Below, in pieces: positions 55,633 to 64,000 of a stretch of 64,000 nt of DNA (positions within the stretch are counted from its first letter, which is position 1; every line of letters starts with the position of its first letter). Made by a program: the position numbers and the translations under genes. Below the pieces are notes generated by a model, which had not been told where the DNA came from, did no database searches, and was given only the letters and a program-made list of their open reading frames with translations. This stretch comes from Candidatus Accumulibacter necessarius (GTDB lineage: Bacteria; Pseudomonadota; Gammaproteobacteria; Burkholderiales; Rhodocyclaceae): positions 1 to 64,000 of the forward strand of contig JAFLDL010000003.1 in NCBI GenBank assembly GCA_017302435.1, written 5' to 3'.

Positions 55633-56454
55633 TCAGCGCACGAGAAAGTCGATCAGGTCTTGGCTGAGCCGGCGCTTGTGTGTCGCGAACACCCCGTGCG
55701 GCGCGCCGTCGTACTCGATGAGCGTACTGTACTTGATGCCCTTCGCCGTAGCCCTGCTCGACGCGTCGATCGGCACCGTCTTGTCCGCGGTGCCATGGAT
55801 GATGAGCGTGGGCACATCAAACGCGGCGAGGTCCCTGCGAAAGTCGGTGCTCGAGAACGACTTCAGGCAATCCAGGGTTGCCTTGAGGCTGGCCTGCATG
55901 GCGATGCTGCGCGCCCACGCCAGCAGTTCGTCGCTGACTGGCTCATGTGCCGCGTCGACGCCGAAGAAGGTGCGGAAGAAACCGGCCAGGAACCTGGGCC
56001 GGTCCTCGTTGAGCGCGAGGGCCGTCTGGTCGAAGACGGCCTGTTCCGTGCCGGCGGCGTTGTCGGGCGTCTGCAAGCGGAACGGCAGAACCGAAGACAC
56101 GAGAATGGCTTGCACCACCGACTTGCCGCCATGTCGCGACATGTAGCGAGCCACCTCGCCACCCCCCATCGAAAAGCCCACGAGCACGGCGTCTCGTGCT
56201 CCGGTCTGCTCGATTACCGCCGCCAGATCGTCGGCGAGGGTGTCGTAATCGTAGCCGGTCCATGGCTGTGAGGAGCGGCCGAAGCCGCGCCGGTCATAGG
56301 CAATCGCGCGGTGGCCGGCGTCGGCGATGGCCATCGCCTGATCGTCCCAGCTGTCGGCCGACAGCGGCCAGCCATGGATCAGGATGACGGGTCTTCCCGA
56401 GCCCCAGTCCTTGACATACAGCTTGGTCTTGCCTGTCGCTGGAAGGTGGTCCAT
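55633..56454 (-). CDS. alpha/beta hydrolase (non-haem chloroperoxidase type)
   Basis: The protein has 273 residues, full length. Motifs are VILIHGWPLSADSWDDQ (oxyanion), the nucleophile VLVGFSMGGGEVARY, Asp in LIIHGTADKTVP and His in DGAPHGVFATH. This is the cofactor-free haloperoxidase/esterase group, which favours perhydrolysis or ester hydrolysis. It appears intact. Gap to the aox relic is 27 bases. Confidence 0.88.
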   Translation of the reverse strand: MDHLPATGKTKLYVKDWGSGRPVILIHGWPLSADSWDDQAMAIADAGHRAIAYDRRGFGRSSQPWTGYDYDTLADDLAAVIEQTGARDAVLVGFSMGGGEVARYMSRHGGKSVVQAILVSSVLPFRLQTPDNAAGTEQAVFDQTALALNEDRPRFLAGFFRTFFGVDAAHEPVSDELLAWARSIAMQASLKATLDCLKSFSSTDFRRDLAAFDVPTLIIHGTADKTVPIDASSRATAKGIKYSTLIEYDGAPHGVFATHKRRLSQDLIDFLVR

Positions 56455-56595
56455 AGCATCTTCTCCGATTCGATCAAGGGCAATTGCCGGGCAGGAAGCG
56501 TCAGTTCTGTATCTTTGGCGAGACGGCAGGAGCTGTCAGTTCGCTAGCGAACACAGCGAACGCCTGGTCGACGAACTGCACGGCGGCGGTTGTGG

Positions 56596-57728
56596 TCATG
56601 GCGGGCCCCCCGCCGAATGGTCCTGTCCCAGCACGATGCGCGCGCCTCGCTGGTAGGTCCAATAGGCCACTGCCCAGTTGAGCAGCACGCTGACGCGGTT
56701 GCGAAAGCCGATCAGGAAGAACACGTGCGCGGCCAGCCAGAACCACCAGGGCAACAAGCCCGAGAACTGGAAGCCGCGCAGGTCAACCACGGCCGCCATG
56801 CGGCCGATGGTGGCCAGGTTGCCATAGTCCGCGTACTCAAAGGGCTTGGCGCTGCCGCCAGCCAAACGTGCGCACAGACTACGGGCCACGTGCGTGCCCA
56901 TCTGCTTGGCCGCGGGGGCCACGCCGGGCACGGGGCGGCCGTCGGGCCGCGACAGGGCGGCCAGGTCGCCGGCGACAAACACCTCCGGGTGGCCGGGCAG
57001 CGTGAGGTCGGGGTTGACCTGGACACGGCCCGCGCGGTCCAGCGGCACGCCCAGCCTCGCGCCCAGCGGGGATGCGGCCACACCCGCTGCCCATAGCACC
57101 GTGCGACAGGGTACGAAGCAGTCTCCCAGACGGTAGCCCTGGTTCGTGATGCCGACCACAGGCGTGCCGCAGCAGACCTCCACACCCAGTGATTCCAGCT
57201 GCGTCCTTGTGCGGTGCTGCAAGGCTGGCGGGAAGCGGGGCAGCAGCGCCGCGCCGGCTTCGATGAGTCGCACCGAAGCCTGCCCCGGGTCGAACTGTCG
57301 AAACTCCTGGCGCAGCGTGTGGTGCGCAATTTCGGCAAGCGTGCCGGCCAGCTCCACGCCTGTGGGCCCGCCGCCCACGATGGCGAAACGCAGCCAGGCC
57401 CGGCGTTCGTCCTTGCTGCTGGCAGCTTCGGCCTGCTCGAAAGCCAGCAGCAGGCGGCGGCGAATGGCCAGTGCATCGTCCAGAGTCTTCAGGCCCGGCG
57501 CATGGGCGGCCCATTCGTCGTGGCCGAAGCCTGCGCGCGCGTGCACCACAGGCCGGCAAAGCCGCCGCCGATTACTACCACGTGCGGTGTGGGTGCAGGC
57601 AGGCGCTGTGCAGCGACAGGCGCGCTGTCCTCGCACAGCGCGGCGTGGTCGGTGAACACCTTGTTGATGGCCTTGTGGTCTGCGGCGAGCAGATCCACGG
57701 CGTTGTCACAGGCGATACGTTCTTTCAT
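56596..57728 (-). pseudogene. ndh: type II NADH dehydrogenase relic joined to a hemerythrin start
   Basis: From the ATG at 57728 the reading begins like a hemerythrin protein (DNAVDLLAADHKAINKVFTD) and passes into HVVVIGGGFAGL, the first FAD loop of NDH-2. Then the frame breaks, and the rest of NDH-2 follows in another frame from FGHDEWAAHAPGLKTLDDAL through FAIVGGGPTGVELAG (NAD loop) and VFVAGDLAAL to the C-terminal membrane helix. About 100 residues after the first FAD loop are lost. Two genes thus collapsed into one non-functional unit. Confidence 0.8.
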
Positions 57729-57937
57729 GGCTGCCTCGGTGGATGACAACCAACCTTAGGCGCTGATCACCGTTGCCGCTGTGCGCTTCCGTACGGTGTG
57801 ACAAAAGAAAAGCCAGTTCACCGGGCAGGGCGCGGATTCGTGCGACACCGTTTGGTAGCGCACCGCGGGGAGGCGTGCCGCGGGCTGACTGTTCGGCGCG
57901 AGCGTCAGCGGCACGATGGTGGATACAGCAAGGCTCG

Positions 57938-58306
57938 CTACACCAGTTCCTTCCAACGCCCCGTTCTGGCGGGAAATAGGTATTTCAGGTTGGTCAGCCA
58001 GAAACTGGAGGCCTTTTGTGTCGCGAGCAGACTTATTCGCCAGTAGCGGCTCTGCTCGCGCACCAACCAGCTGACGTTTGGAATGATCGGTAGACAGTCA
58101 AGTGGGTCGCGCTTTGCGCGCTTCGCACCCTCTTCGTCCGCCAACTCGATTAATCGCTTGACGGCGAGGCGATAAAAGTCCGAGCCATTGCAGCAACCGC
58201 TCATCTCCTCTGCTTCGCCGGCGGCACGGCGCCAAAGATTGAGGGCGAGTTGGTCGGTGATGCCATGCTTATGGGCGATCCACGGAAGTATTTTCGGTGC
58301 TTTAAT
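57938..58306 (-). CDS. conserved-looking hypothetical protein with apparent ATT start
   Basis: The frame reads KAPKILPWIAHKHGITDQLA then LNLWRRAAGEAEEMSGCCNG and DFYRLAVKRLIELADEEG, a compact helical protein of about 122 residues ending GRWKELV. The only start in good position behind a strong AAGGAG (seven-base spacing) is an ATT at 58304-58306; the first ATG in frame (58204) would remove the N-terminal third, which looks conserved. Upstream, an ATG opens a seven-codon frame that ends exactly across this ATT. I do not know its function. Confidence 0.5.
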   Translation of the reverse strand: MKAPKILPWIAHKHGITDQLALNLWRRAAGEAEEMSGCCNGSDFYRLAVKRLIELADEEGAKRAKRDPLDCLPIIPNVSWLVREQSRYWRISLLATQKASSFWLTNLKYLFPARTGRWKELV

Positions 58307-58604
58307 TTTGCGGCTCCTTGGGCATGAAATGATGTGCTCCCTGTTTGCTGCGCGAGTTGCACACTAACGTCCCCGGAAATTGCCGTCGGTGCGGTAACCA
58401 ACACAGGGGACGTCGCGCGATACCGTCGCTCACCAAGGCAACTCCACCCCGACCGGGCAATGCCTGGCATGGACGGGTCGCAATTCGCGCGTGGGTTGGG
58501 AGAATGTGTTGCTCATCACGGCGAGAAAATGGCCTGGTGCCGATCGGTAGCACGCCCATTGCACACCTCGATCTGGTTGTAACCGCCGGGGAATACCGTG
58601 CCGT
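58307..58604. other. 298-bp gap, no gene recognised
   Basis: Short minus-strand frames here are unlike known proteins. The gap should hold the promoter of the gene at 57938-58306, and the end of the yqjK-like unit. Confidence 0.4.
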
Positions 58605-59042
58605 TCAGCCAGAGTCCTGTTGACCGCGACCGGCACTGTCGTGCCCAGTGGTCGCGGTGTCGCCTGTGGCCAGAGTGCTCGGCATGTTGGCGTTGATGCG
58701 CTCCCCACTTCGTTTCCAAGCGGCTGCGCCAAGCTGGAGTGCAAAGGCCAGCACTCGTGCGCCATACATCGAGACGAACGTTCGCAAGAGGCTTGGGATA
58801 GACGCTCTGATTTTGGAGTCCGAATTGCTCGGTTCGCTTTTGACCGCCAGGCGAACACGGCGCGAGAGCAAAAATGCCCAAATACCCGAAGCAACCGCGA
58901 CCAACAGCAACGTAGACGGCCGCGCTATGGCAGCACGCAGGGCTGATCGAGTGCGGTCAACACTCTGTCGGACGTTGCGCTTCGACTGAATCACGCGCAA
59001 TTCGGCCGCATTGATGGCAGCCAATGTCGGAAGTCGCGTCAT
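58605..59042 (-). CDS. YqjK-like small membrane-associated protein
   Basis: The protein has 145 residues from the ATG at 59042, overlapping the upstream stop (ATGA). It has a basic amphipathic start (ELRVIQSKRNVRQSVDRTR) and one membrane stretch (STLLLVAVASGIWAFLLS), with a Thr/Ser-rich end. Position behind a YqjE-like gene and a YqjD-like gene marks it as the third gene of that conserved trio. Function unknown. Confidence 0.55.
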   Translation of the reverse strand: MTRLPTLAAINAAELRVIQSKRNVRQSVDRTRSALRAAIARPSTLLLVAVASGIWAFLLSRRVRLAVKSEPSNSDSKIRASIPSLLRTFVSMYGARVLAFALQLGAAAWKRSGERINANMPSTLATGDTATTGHDSAGRGQQDSG

Positions 59043-59455
59043 GGGGCTGATGGCCCTACGGTGGCGCCCGCCAACTGCCGTCGCGTCGCCGAGAAAAGCA
59101 GGTGCCGGCTGAGACCGATGCACCAGTAGAGCATCCCGGCACCGGCACCCAGGTTGACGGCAGCCACGACAATCACGGCCGCGAGGGGAAGCATTCCAAG
59201 TGAAACAATGCACATCGCAAGCGCCGCCATCAAACCTGCCCAAGCCGTTACGATGAAGATGGTTGCAACCAGCCCCGCCACCACCATCCACACCAGACCC
59301 AGCCCAGCGCGACGAGTTTCAAGTGATACCAGTTCGAGAAAGTCGGAGAGTGCTTGTCGCGCGAACGTAAGCAGCTTTGACAATTCGTCAAGGACACCTG
59401 AAGGCGATGTCTGCGGCGCCGCACGAGACTCGCCCATTTGGGAATCTACCTTCAT
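59039..59455 (-). CDS. YqjE-like phage-holin-family membrane protein
   Basis: The protein has 138 residues. A helical part (LDELSKLLTFARQALSDFLE) is followed by two membrane segments (LVWMVVAGLVATIFIVTAWA and LGMLPLAAVIVVAAVNLGAG) and a short tail, the pattern of the holin-superfamily YqjE proteins. It lies between yqjD-like and yqjK-like genes. Probably a membrane stress component. Confidence 0.75.
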   Translation of the reverse strand: MKVDSQMGESRAAPQTSPSGVLDELSKLLTFARQALSDFLELVSLETRRAGLGLVWMVVAGLVATIFIVTAWAGLMAALAMCIVSLGMLPLAAVIVVAAVNLGAGAGMLYWCIGLSRHLLFSATRRQLAGATVGPSAP

Positions 59456-59542
59456 AGTCTACCCCCACAAATCTAGATGTTACGTGGTCTAAGGGATTGA
59501 CGCCGCCCGTGAAGTTGGCGCGCAAACTCCACGGTGCCTGAT

Positions 59543-59914
59543 TCAGCTACGAATCATGCGGCTAATGAAAAACCCGGCAAGGACGGCCACACCCACAGAC
59601 ATGAGCGGATTCGCCGCGATGTACGCGGAAGTATCCGTAATCAGCTTCTTTTGTGTGGCATTCAGACTTTCGCCCTGTTCGCCAATCCAATCGATAGCCG
59701 GGGCGGCTGACGCGGCCGCCTTTTCTACGGCTTGGTGTGCCATTGCGGCAACCTGATCAATGGCTGGTTTGGCTTTGCGCGCCGCGCTATCCGCGGCATC
59801 GGCGACGGAGTTGACAGCCGCGTGAACGCCCGCCGTTGTCTTGGTCAGAACGCCGTCGTCACGAAGCGAGTTTCCAAAAGTAGTGGCGGGATTTCCAAAG
59901 TTCGTATTTTCCAT
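59543..59914 (-). CDS. ElaB/YqjD-family membrane-anchored protein (DUF883)
   Basis: The protein has 123 residues. A long helical, alanine-rich stretch (AAARKAKPAIDQVAAMAHQA) ends in a glycine-containing membrane anchor NPLMSVGVAVLAGFFISRM, the C-tail-anchored form of ElaB/YqjD proteins. E. coli YqjD binds ribosomes at the membrane in stationary phase. The start ATG follows GGAGACCCAC. It is the first gene of the trio. Confidence 0.8.
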   Translation of the reverse strand: MENTNFGNPATTFGNSLRDDGVLTKTTAGVHAAVNSVADAADSAARKAKPAIDQVAAMAHQAVEKAAASAAPAIDWIGEQGESLNATQKKLITDTSAYIAANPLMSVGVAVLAGFFISRMIRS

Positions 59915-60893
59915 GTGGGTCTCCAGTTACGGGATAAGAATTGAAAAGTTAATGCGACGGTTTGGGTCGCAAAACTGAAGGTCGTACTCAGCGTCGCTCG
60001 GAAGAAATTCCATAAACTACGACCTGACTGCCTTTCCGATCGCGCTCCTTCAGACGCACCTTGTTCGTCAGGGATTTGACGCCGCGACCATTGCGCGTCA
60101 CTGAATCGCTGACCGACGCGGTCATTACATCCGAAAAGTCATGCCATCGAGGCAGATTGCCGATGTCGGCGAAGACTACCCAGCAGACTATGGGTTGTCT
60201 GTGTGTTGGCGCACGCATCAAATGCGCAAGACTGCTCGGTAGGGCGCAGTTACAACTGCCTTCGCAGTACTGATGACGAACTCTTGCAGGAACCATGGGG
60301 CCCGATGGACGGCACATCAGAAATCGCCGCAGGTGTTGTCGTCGTCCTTGATAGACTCACTCCCGGAGATAAGCCGCCGGCGTTGCCGGCCGACTCATTA
60401 AGCTTTGGCCTGAGCGACGGTCTGCGTGAATTTTTGGTCGTTGCCAAGAGAAAGGAGATTCACGATGAGGACGGGGGGCGGTCCGACCAGATGAAGCCGG
60501 CCATCAGCTAATCCGCCAAGGCGGCTCACGGTCTTACGGACGCCTTTGAGGCGCTCACAACCTCAAGCCACCGGCCTTGCCCGTGTTTTTGACACGGCTG
60601 CTTGTCTCAATCCCGTGATATCAGCAATGGCTACCGACCTTCCCGAGCGGCGAATTCTGGCCGAATGCGTCGGCAGCGGACGTGTGGTGTCGCTCGTGAC
60701 TATTCGCACATTGCCCTGGGCTACATCGGGACTATCATTTTCTCGTCGCATTCGATGACTGCTCCAACCGGCAGTCGGCGTCACCGGGGCATTTGCCTCA
60801 TCGCCGATCAAGTCGAGCAAACAATGCCCGATCAGTCAGGACGAATGGCAGAAGCGTCACTCGAACAACCCATCAACAACTCGGAGACCTTGA
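59915..60893. other. 979-bp gene-poor stretch
   Basis: Several short frames exist on both strands (for example plus 60203-60511, whose end reads REFLVVAKRKEIHDEDGG) but none shows a known motif or good ribosome site. The stretch should hold the promoters of the divergent yqjD-like and PEP-CTERM genes. It may contain decayed coding DNA. Confidence 0.4.
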
Positions 60894-61490
60894 ATGAAAA
60901 AATTACTTGCCGGCCTGGCCCTCGCAGTCGTGGCCTCCAGCGCAGCTGCCGCCCCGATGACGATGGTTGCTGATCATGCAGCCGGCTGGCAGTACCAGAC
61001 GATTCGAGCTGACCTGTGGCCAGCCTGGGCAGCGGTCAACTATGCGACCTACACCGCCAATGCCACCGGTTCGTGGTCTACGGGCACCGCTGCCTTTGGC
61101 AACGCGGGAGGGGCGACGACCAACTGGGCGGCGAATACCGATCTCGCCTTGCAATATACCTTCAACTTCTTCGGCAACGCCGCCGACCTGTTGCTCAATG
61201 TGGCGGTCGATAATGGTTTCGCAATTTTCCTGAATGGCGTCCAGGTTGCCAAGGATAATGCCGAAGGGTTCACCAATTACTGGGAATACACTTTCAACCT
61301 GAACCCCAGTGCCCTGGCGCAAGGGCTCAATGTATTGCAGGTGCTGGCCGAGGATCACGGCGGCGCGACCTATTTCGATCTCAAGCTGTCCAGTACCGAT
61401 GTGGATGAGGCCCGCGTTCCCGTCCCGGCCACCATGGTACTGCTTGCGACAGGCCTGCTCGGCCTTGCCGCTTCACGCAGACGGCGGTGA
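60894..61490 (+). CDS. PEP-CTERM-type exported protein
   Basis: The protein has 198 residues, preceded by CGGAGACCTTG. It has a signal peptide ([18 protein letters not shown]), a beta-rich middle ([20 protein letters not shown] then [13 protein letters not shown]) and the C-terminal sorting signal [20 protein letters not shown] followed by RRRR. The usual VPEP is VPVP here. Such proteins are processed by exosortase and tied to exopolysaccharide. It directly precedes a yaaA-derived repeat. Confidence 0.85.
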   Translation: MKKLLAGLALAVVASSAAAAPMTMVADHAAGWQYQTIRADLWPAWAAVNYATYTANATGSWSTGTAAFGNAGGATTNWAANTDLALQYTFNFFGNAADLLLNVAVDNGFAIFLNGVQVAKDNAEGFTNYWEYTFNLNPSALAQGLNVLQVLAEDHGGATYFDLKLSSTDVDEARVPVPATMVLLATGLLGLAASRRRR

Positions 61491-61513
61491 GGAAAGTCTG
61501 CCACGTTGCAGTG

Positions 61514-61775
61514 TCCCGGTGCCGGTATTGCCGCCGGCCTTCGAGGACTGGAGCGGCGGCAAATTTCGCGTCATCAGCTTCTACGCCAGGCGCGCGCGCG
61601 GCCTGATGGCACGTTACGCGATCGTCAGTCGCCTGACCGCGACGCCGCCGGCCTGAAGGACTTTGCGGTCGACGGCTCTACCTATGCCGACCAGGGCCAT
61701 AGCCTGTCGTCGGGCGGCTCGTGCCGGTCGTCATCAGCAAGTCGCCGAGCCCCAAACCCACGATCGACGACCAGT
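61514..61775 (+). repeat. third copy of the yaaA 3'-end repeat, rearranged
   Basis: From 61514 to 61693 the DNA follows the end of yaaA ([20 protein letters not shown] then [13 protein letters not shown]) with a frameshift and several changes. It then joins, without the yaaA stop, a stretch (61694-61775, starting GGCCATAGCCTGTCGT) that matches 21539-21620, the flank behind the second yaaA copy. It is a more decayed dispersed copy of the same unit, 40 kb away. Confidence 0.85.
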
Positions 61776-61792
61776 GCCATTCATCGTTGCCG

Positions 61793-62323
61793 TCAGTGCC
61801 CGCAGGCAGGCTGAATACCGTCTCGCCCCGCCAAGTTCGGGTGCTGCCCGGTTGAACGCACGAGGCCGCTCGTGCCGTCGAACATCACGTCAAAAAACTC
61901 CTGAACATTCCAGCTGTTGCAGAACAACCATGACCAGGCGAGTTGATTGCTCCGCGGGTAGAACTGCGTCCATTGTGATCCCGATGGACCAAGAATGCGC
62001 AGCACCTGGTCCTTGCTCATTCCCGTCTGGATTCGCGCAAAATTCGCCGTGTTGAGCACGTTCTCGATGCGCTGCAGCTTGCCATCCGGCCCCAGATACG
62101 CCATGTAGGTCTGCGTGCCCGCGGGGCCGCGTGGGTAGGCCAGTTGTTCACTTCCATCCGGATTCTTCCAGACCATCGCTGGCTCGCCCATCGAGGCAAC
62201 GACCTCGGGCAGCGTCGACACGCCCGGCTTGAGATCGCTGCCGCTGTAACCCGCGCACGCAGAAACCAGCAGTGCGCCAAGAGCCACCAGCCCGCGTACC
62301 CATAGTGAATGCTTACGGCCCAT
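61793..62323 (-). CDS. BamE/SmpA-like lipoprotein
   Basis: The protein has 176 residues from the ATG at 62323, chosen for the GGGAGGG before it. A lipoprotein signal ends LVALGALLVSACAGYSG, giving a lipobox Cys. Two similar units follow: DLKPGVSTLPEVVASMGEPA and RIQTGMSKDQVLRILGPSGS, the SmpA/BamE-type fold repeated. It is probably an outer-membrane lipoprotein; a direct role in the Bam complex is not shown. Confidence 0.75.
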   Translation of the reverse strand: MGRKHSLWVRGLVALGALLVSACAGYSGSDLKPGVSTLPEVVASMGEPAMVWKNPDGSEQLAYPRGPAGTQTYMAYLGPDGKLQRIENVLNTANFARIQTGMSKDQVLRILGPSGSQWTQFYPRSNQLAWSWLFCNSWNVQEFFDVMFDGTSGLVRSTGQHPNLAGRDGIQPACGH

Positions 62324-62969
62324 TCGCCCTCCCTGCTCAACAAAGGCCCAGTTCATTTTCATGCGCTCGTGGCACACCTGAAGCATGGGGCATCCAGGCT
62401 GCGTGACGACTGTATCTGACGCTGGCTGCCGCAGTCAGTTCGCCGAGGCCTGCCGACAAGCGTCGGGTTTGCCTGAAGGTCTCCCGAAACGCACCCCAAG
62501 CGCTACCCGTATCGCGCCAGGAGTTTACCCGCCAAAGCAGTCAGCCCGGGTTCCGGGATCGATGATCGAATGACCGCACCTGGCACAGCATCTGCCCCGC
62601 GGGACACCCCCTTCGGCGCCTGGCACTGTTTGGATGATATTACCTTGGGCGTGGCGTGTCACTGACCATCTGCTGTCGGTCGCTGGGCAAAGCTTTAGCT
62701 GGCCGGCCGCCTCGACCGGTGGGCCTTGTCAGGATCGGATGACAGGCTCCGCTCGCTCGACGCATACCCGCTGGACAAGCCCGCGATGGTTCCCGGTCCA
62801 AGCTCGAAGGGCTGGCGGTGGCCGCCGAGGGAGGATTGCCGATCGGGCTGCCCGGCCCCATCATCCGACCGTAGGCTCGGCCTCTGCGATGCCCTTGCTC
62901 CGGCACATGACAGGAGGCGCGTAATGCGGTAATGTCCGCGCTTTTTTCTGGCCTCATAAGGAGACTGAC
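62324..62969. other. 646-bp gap without a recognised gene
   Basis: Short frames on both strands show no known motif. The promoters of the lipoprotein gene (leftward) and the membrane protein gene (rightward) must lie here. Confidence 0.5.
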
Positions 62970-63710
62970 ATGTCAAAGGAAAGAGCTGCGGTTGGCGTCG
63001 ATGGCCTTGCCCTGCCCGTTCTGCCGCCGGAACGTGATGCACGCGTCTGCGCGCGACTGGTACGCGTGATGTTCTACACGCCCGGTTTTCTGGCGCTGCT
63101 TCTGATCAAGGCAGGAGAACCAACGAGCTTCGGGATTTCGGTGGAGCTGCTGATGCTGTCCAGTGTGGCCGCAATCGTTGCAGGACTGTTCATCAGCGCG
63201 CAATCGACGATCGCTGGGTCTGATCATGCGTCACGAGTCGGCACCTGGAGCGGGACGCTGATCCTCGAGTTGCTGTCGGTCGTCCCGATCCTCTGTGCCA
63301 TTCCCTCGCTATTCCATGAGTTGGCGAACAGCCGGTTGTTGCATGCCCTGGCGCCGGGGGCTACCGATGTCGCGCTCGGAGCGTCGGAGCTGCTGCCCGC
63401 CGTCGCGGTCTTTCCCTTCATCCTGTATCAGCTGGCTGGCTTCGGGATCCTGCACTATATCCTGTCGAGACCGATGAACTGGGTGGTCAACATCGGCATT
63501 CTGAGCCTGATCGTGTTCGCGACCGCTGCCAATCGCCAGGCCAATTACGGCATGGAAAAGACCGCCGTTTCGATCCTGGTGATCACGATGCTGATCACCG
63601 TCTTCTACGGTGTACTCAAACTGCGGCAGATGCAGACGACCTACGACACGCACTGCCCAACCAAGGAGGCCAAGGAAGGTGGGGAAGGCAAGGACAAAGT
63701 CCTGGAGTGA
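62970..63710 (+). CDS. multi-pass membrane protein, hypothetical
   Basis: The protein has 246 residues, preceded by AAGGAGAC. About six hydrophobic segments are visible (VMFYTPGFLALLLIKAG, LLMLSSVAAIVAGLFIS, LILELLSVVPILCAIPSLF, VAVFPFILYQLAGFGILHYI, WVVNIGILSLIVFATAA and VSILVITMLITVFYGVL). The C-terminus is charged (KEAKEGGEGKDKV). No known family is recognised. Confidence 0.65.
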   Translation: MSKERAAVGVDGLALPVLPPERDARVCARLVRVMFYTPGFLALLLIKAGEPTSFGISVELLMLSSVAAIVAGLFISAQSTIAGSDHASRVGTWSGTLILELLSVVPILCAIPSLFHELANSRLLHALAPGATDVALGASELLPAVAVFPFILYQLAGFGILHYILSRPMNWVVNIGILSLIVFATAANRQANYGMEKTAVSILVITMLITVFYGVLKLRQMQTTYDTHCPTKEAKEGGEGKDKVLE

Positions 63711-63817
63711 AGCCGCCTCGCCGACGGAGTCGCAGCGGCGGGATCGGGCGGCGAAAGCGGGCAGCGCGGAAACGTCCTGATGATCGCTGATGCGATGACC
63801 GCGCCTGCGGGTCGAGA

Positions 63818-64000
63818 GTGAGTGAGTTCGAATACGGGCGGCAGATACTTGCCGCATTGATTCCAATTGCTCTGACGGTCGTCGTTCACGGTCTGGGCAT
63901 GGACTTGGTTCGCCTGAGTTTCGAGCGTTTCGGGAAGCCCATGCTGCGGCGGTCACACAATGCCGGAGCCAGGACGGCTTTCATGATCGGCGTCGTCGGC
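63818..64000 (+). CDS. membrane protein, cut by the window end
   Basis: From a GTG at 63818 the reading VSEFEYGRQILAALIPIALT then VVVHGLGMDLVRLSFERFG and ARTAFMIGVVG runs to the window edge. One membrane segment is visible in the available part. It resembles the start of small ion-channel or potassium-channel-type proteins, but the part seen is too short to assign. Confidence 0.5.
   Translation, partial: MSEFEYGRQILAALIPIALTVVVHGLGMDLVRLSFERFGKPMLRRSHNAGARTAFMIGVVG

Noticed and set aside
60203..60511. plus-strand open frame in the gene-poor stretch
   Set aside because: No ribosome site, no motif, and no partner gene; kept only as a note in the gap entry.

Overview
The window is high-GC DNA from a Gram-negative bacterium, most likely a betaproteobacterium of the Rhodocyclales type (a Candidatus Accumulibacter-like organism is my best guess). 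The clues are an NE0113-type CRISPR protein, a PEP-CTERM protein, a PHB-depolymerase-type esterase, a large HPII-type catalase, the yqjD-yqjE-type cluster and IS66/IS110 scraps. This placement is inference from gene content. I saw no rRNA or tRNA gene.

Layout. (1) 1-1.8 kb: an IS66 scrap that cuts a ParE-type toxin, its small antitoxin, and a RIO-type kinase. (2) 1.8-11.0 kb: a tightly packed metabolic cluster. On the minus strand it has a ferritin-like protein, an SDR, a Rieske oxygenase, an acyltransferase-like protein, a PAP2 phosphatase and an amidohydrolase fused to a DUF962/Mpo1-like domain, all overlapping or abutting, followed by an NTF2-like secreted protein. On the plus strand it has a fatty-acid-hydroxylase-type membrane enzyme, an AurF-like diiron enzyme and a 2Fe-2S ferredoxin. 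It looks like an undescribed oxidative lipid or acyl-amide pathway. (3) 11.0-15.1 kb: small accessory proteins, a large membrane protein of the misnamed 'site-specific recombinase' family, and yaaA. (4) 15.1-21.4 kb: accessory DNA bounded by the real yaaA 3' end and a second copy of that 3' end. It holds an OLD-type nuclease, hipBA, an orphan antitoxin, a collapsed ppc pseudogene, a cas6e remnant, vapB, and a vapC stub joined to a lone type I-E-like CRISPR repeat.

(5) 21.7-38.4 kb: a vapBC pair, then a type III-B (Cmr) CRISPR locus read on the minus strand. It includes cas2-cas1-cas2', a 17-repeat array, cas6, a DxTHG CARF-HEPN protein broken by one nonsense codon, cmr6-cmr5-cmr4-cmr3-cas10-cmr1, a fused relic of a second cas10 and an NE0113-type gene, an intact second DxTHG protein, and an NE0113/TIGR02584 CARF protein. 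Cas10 keeps GGDD, so cyclic-oligoadenylate signalling to the CARF proteins is the expected mode of action. The duplicated and fused pieces show that the ancillary module was once duplicated.

(6) 38.4-51.3 kb: transposase scraps, an esterase, catalase katE, two glycine-zipper stress proteins, a hemerythrin-like protein, a 23-residue hydrophobic peptide, a BON half-domain, a cardiolipin synthase, a fatty-acid desaturase and a DUF421 protein. This looks like an oxidative or envelope stress island. (7) 51.3-57.7 kb: a striking run of genes that keep both ends but have lost their middles: ligD, ku, an alternative oxidase and an ndh/hemerythrin chimera. Among them sit an apparently intact flavodoxin-fold/UbiA fusion and an alpha/beta hydrolase. 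(8) 57.9-64 kb: a hypothetical gene with an apparent ATT start, a yqjK-yqjE-yqjD-like trio, a PEP-CTERM protein, a third copy of the yaaA 3'-end repeat, a BamE/SmpA-like lipoprotein and two membrane proteins, the last cut by the window edge.
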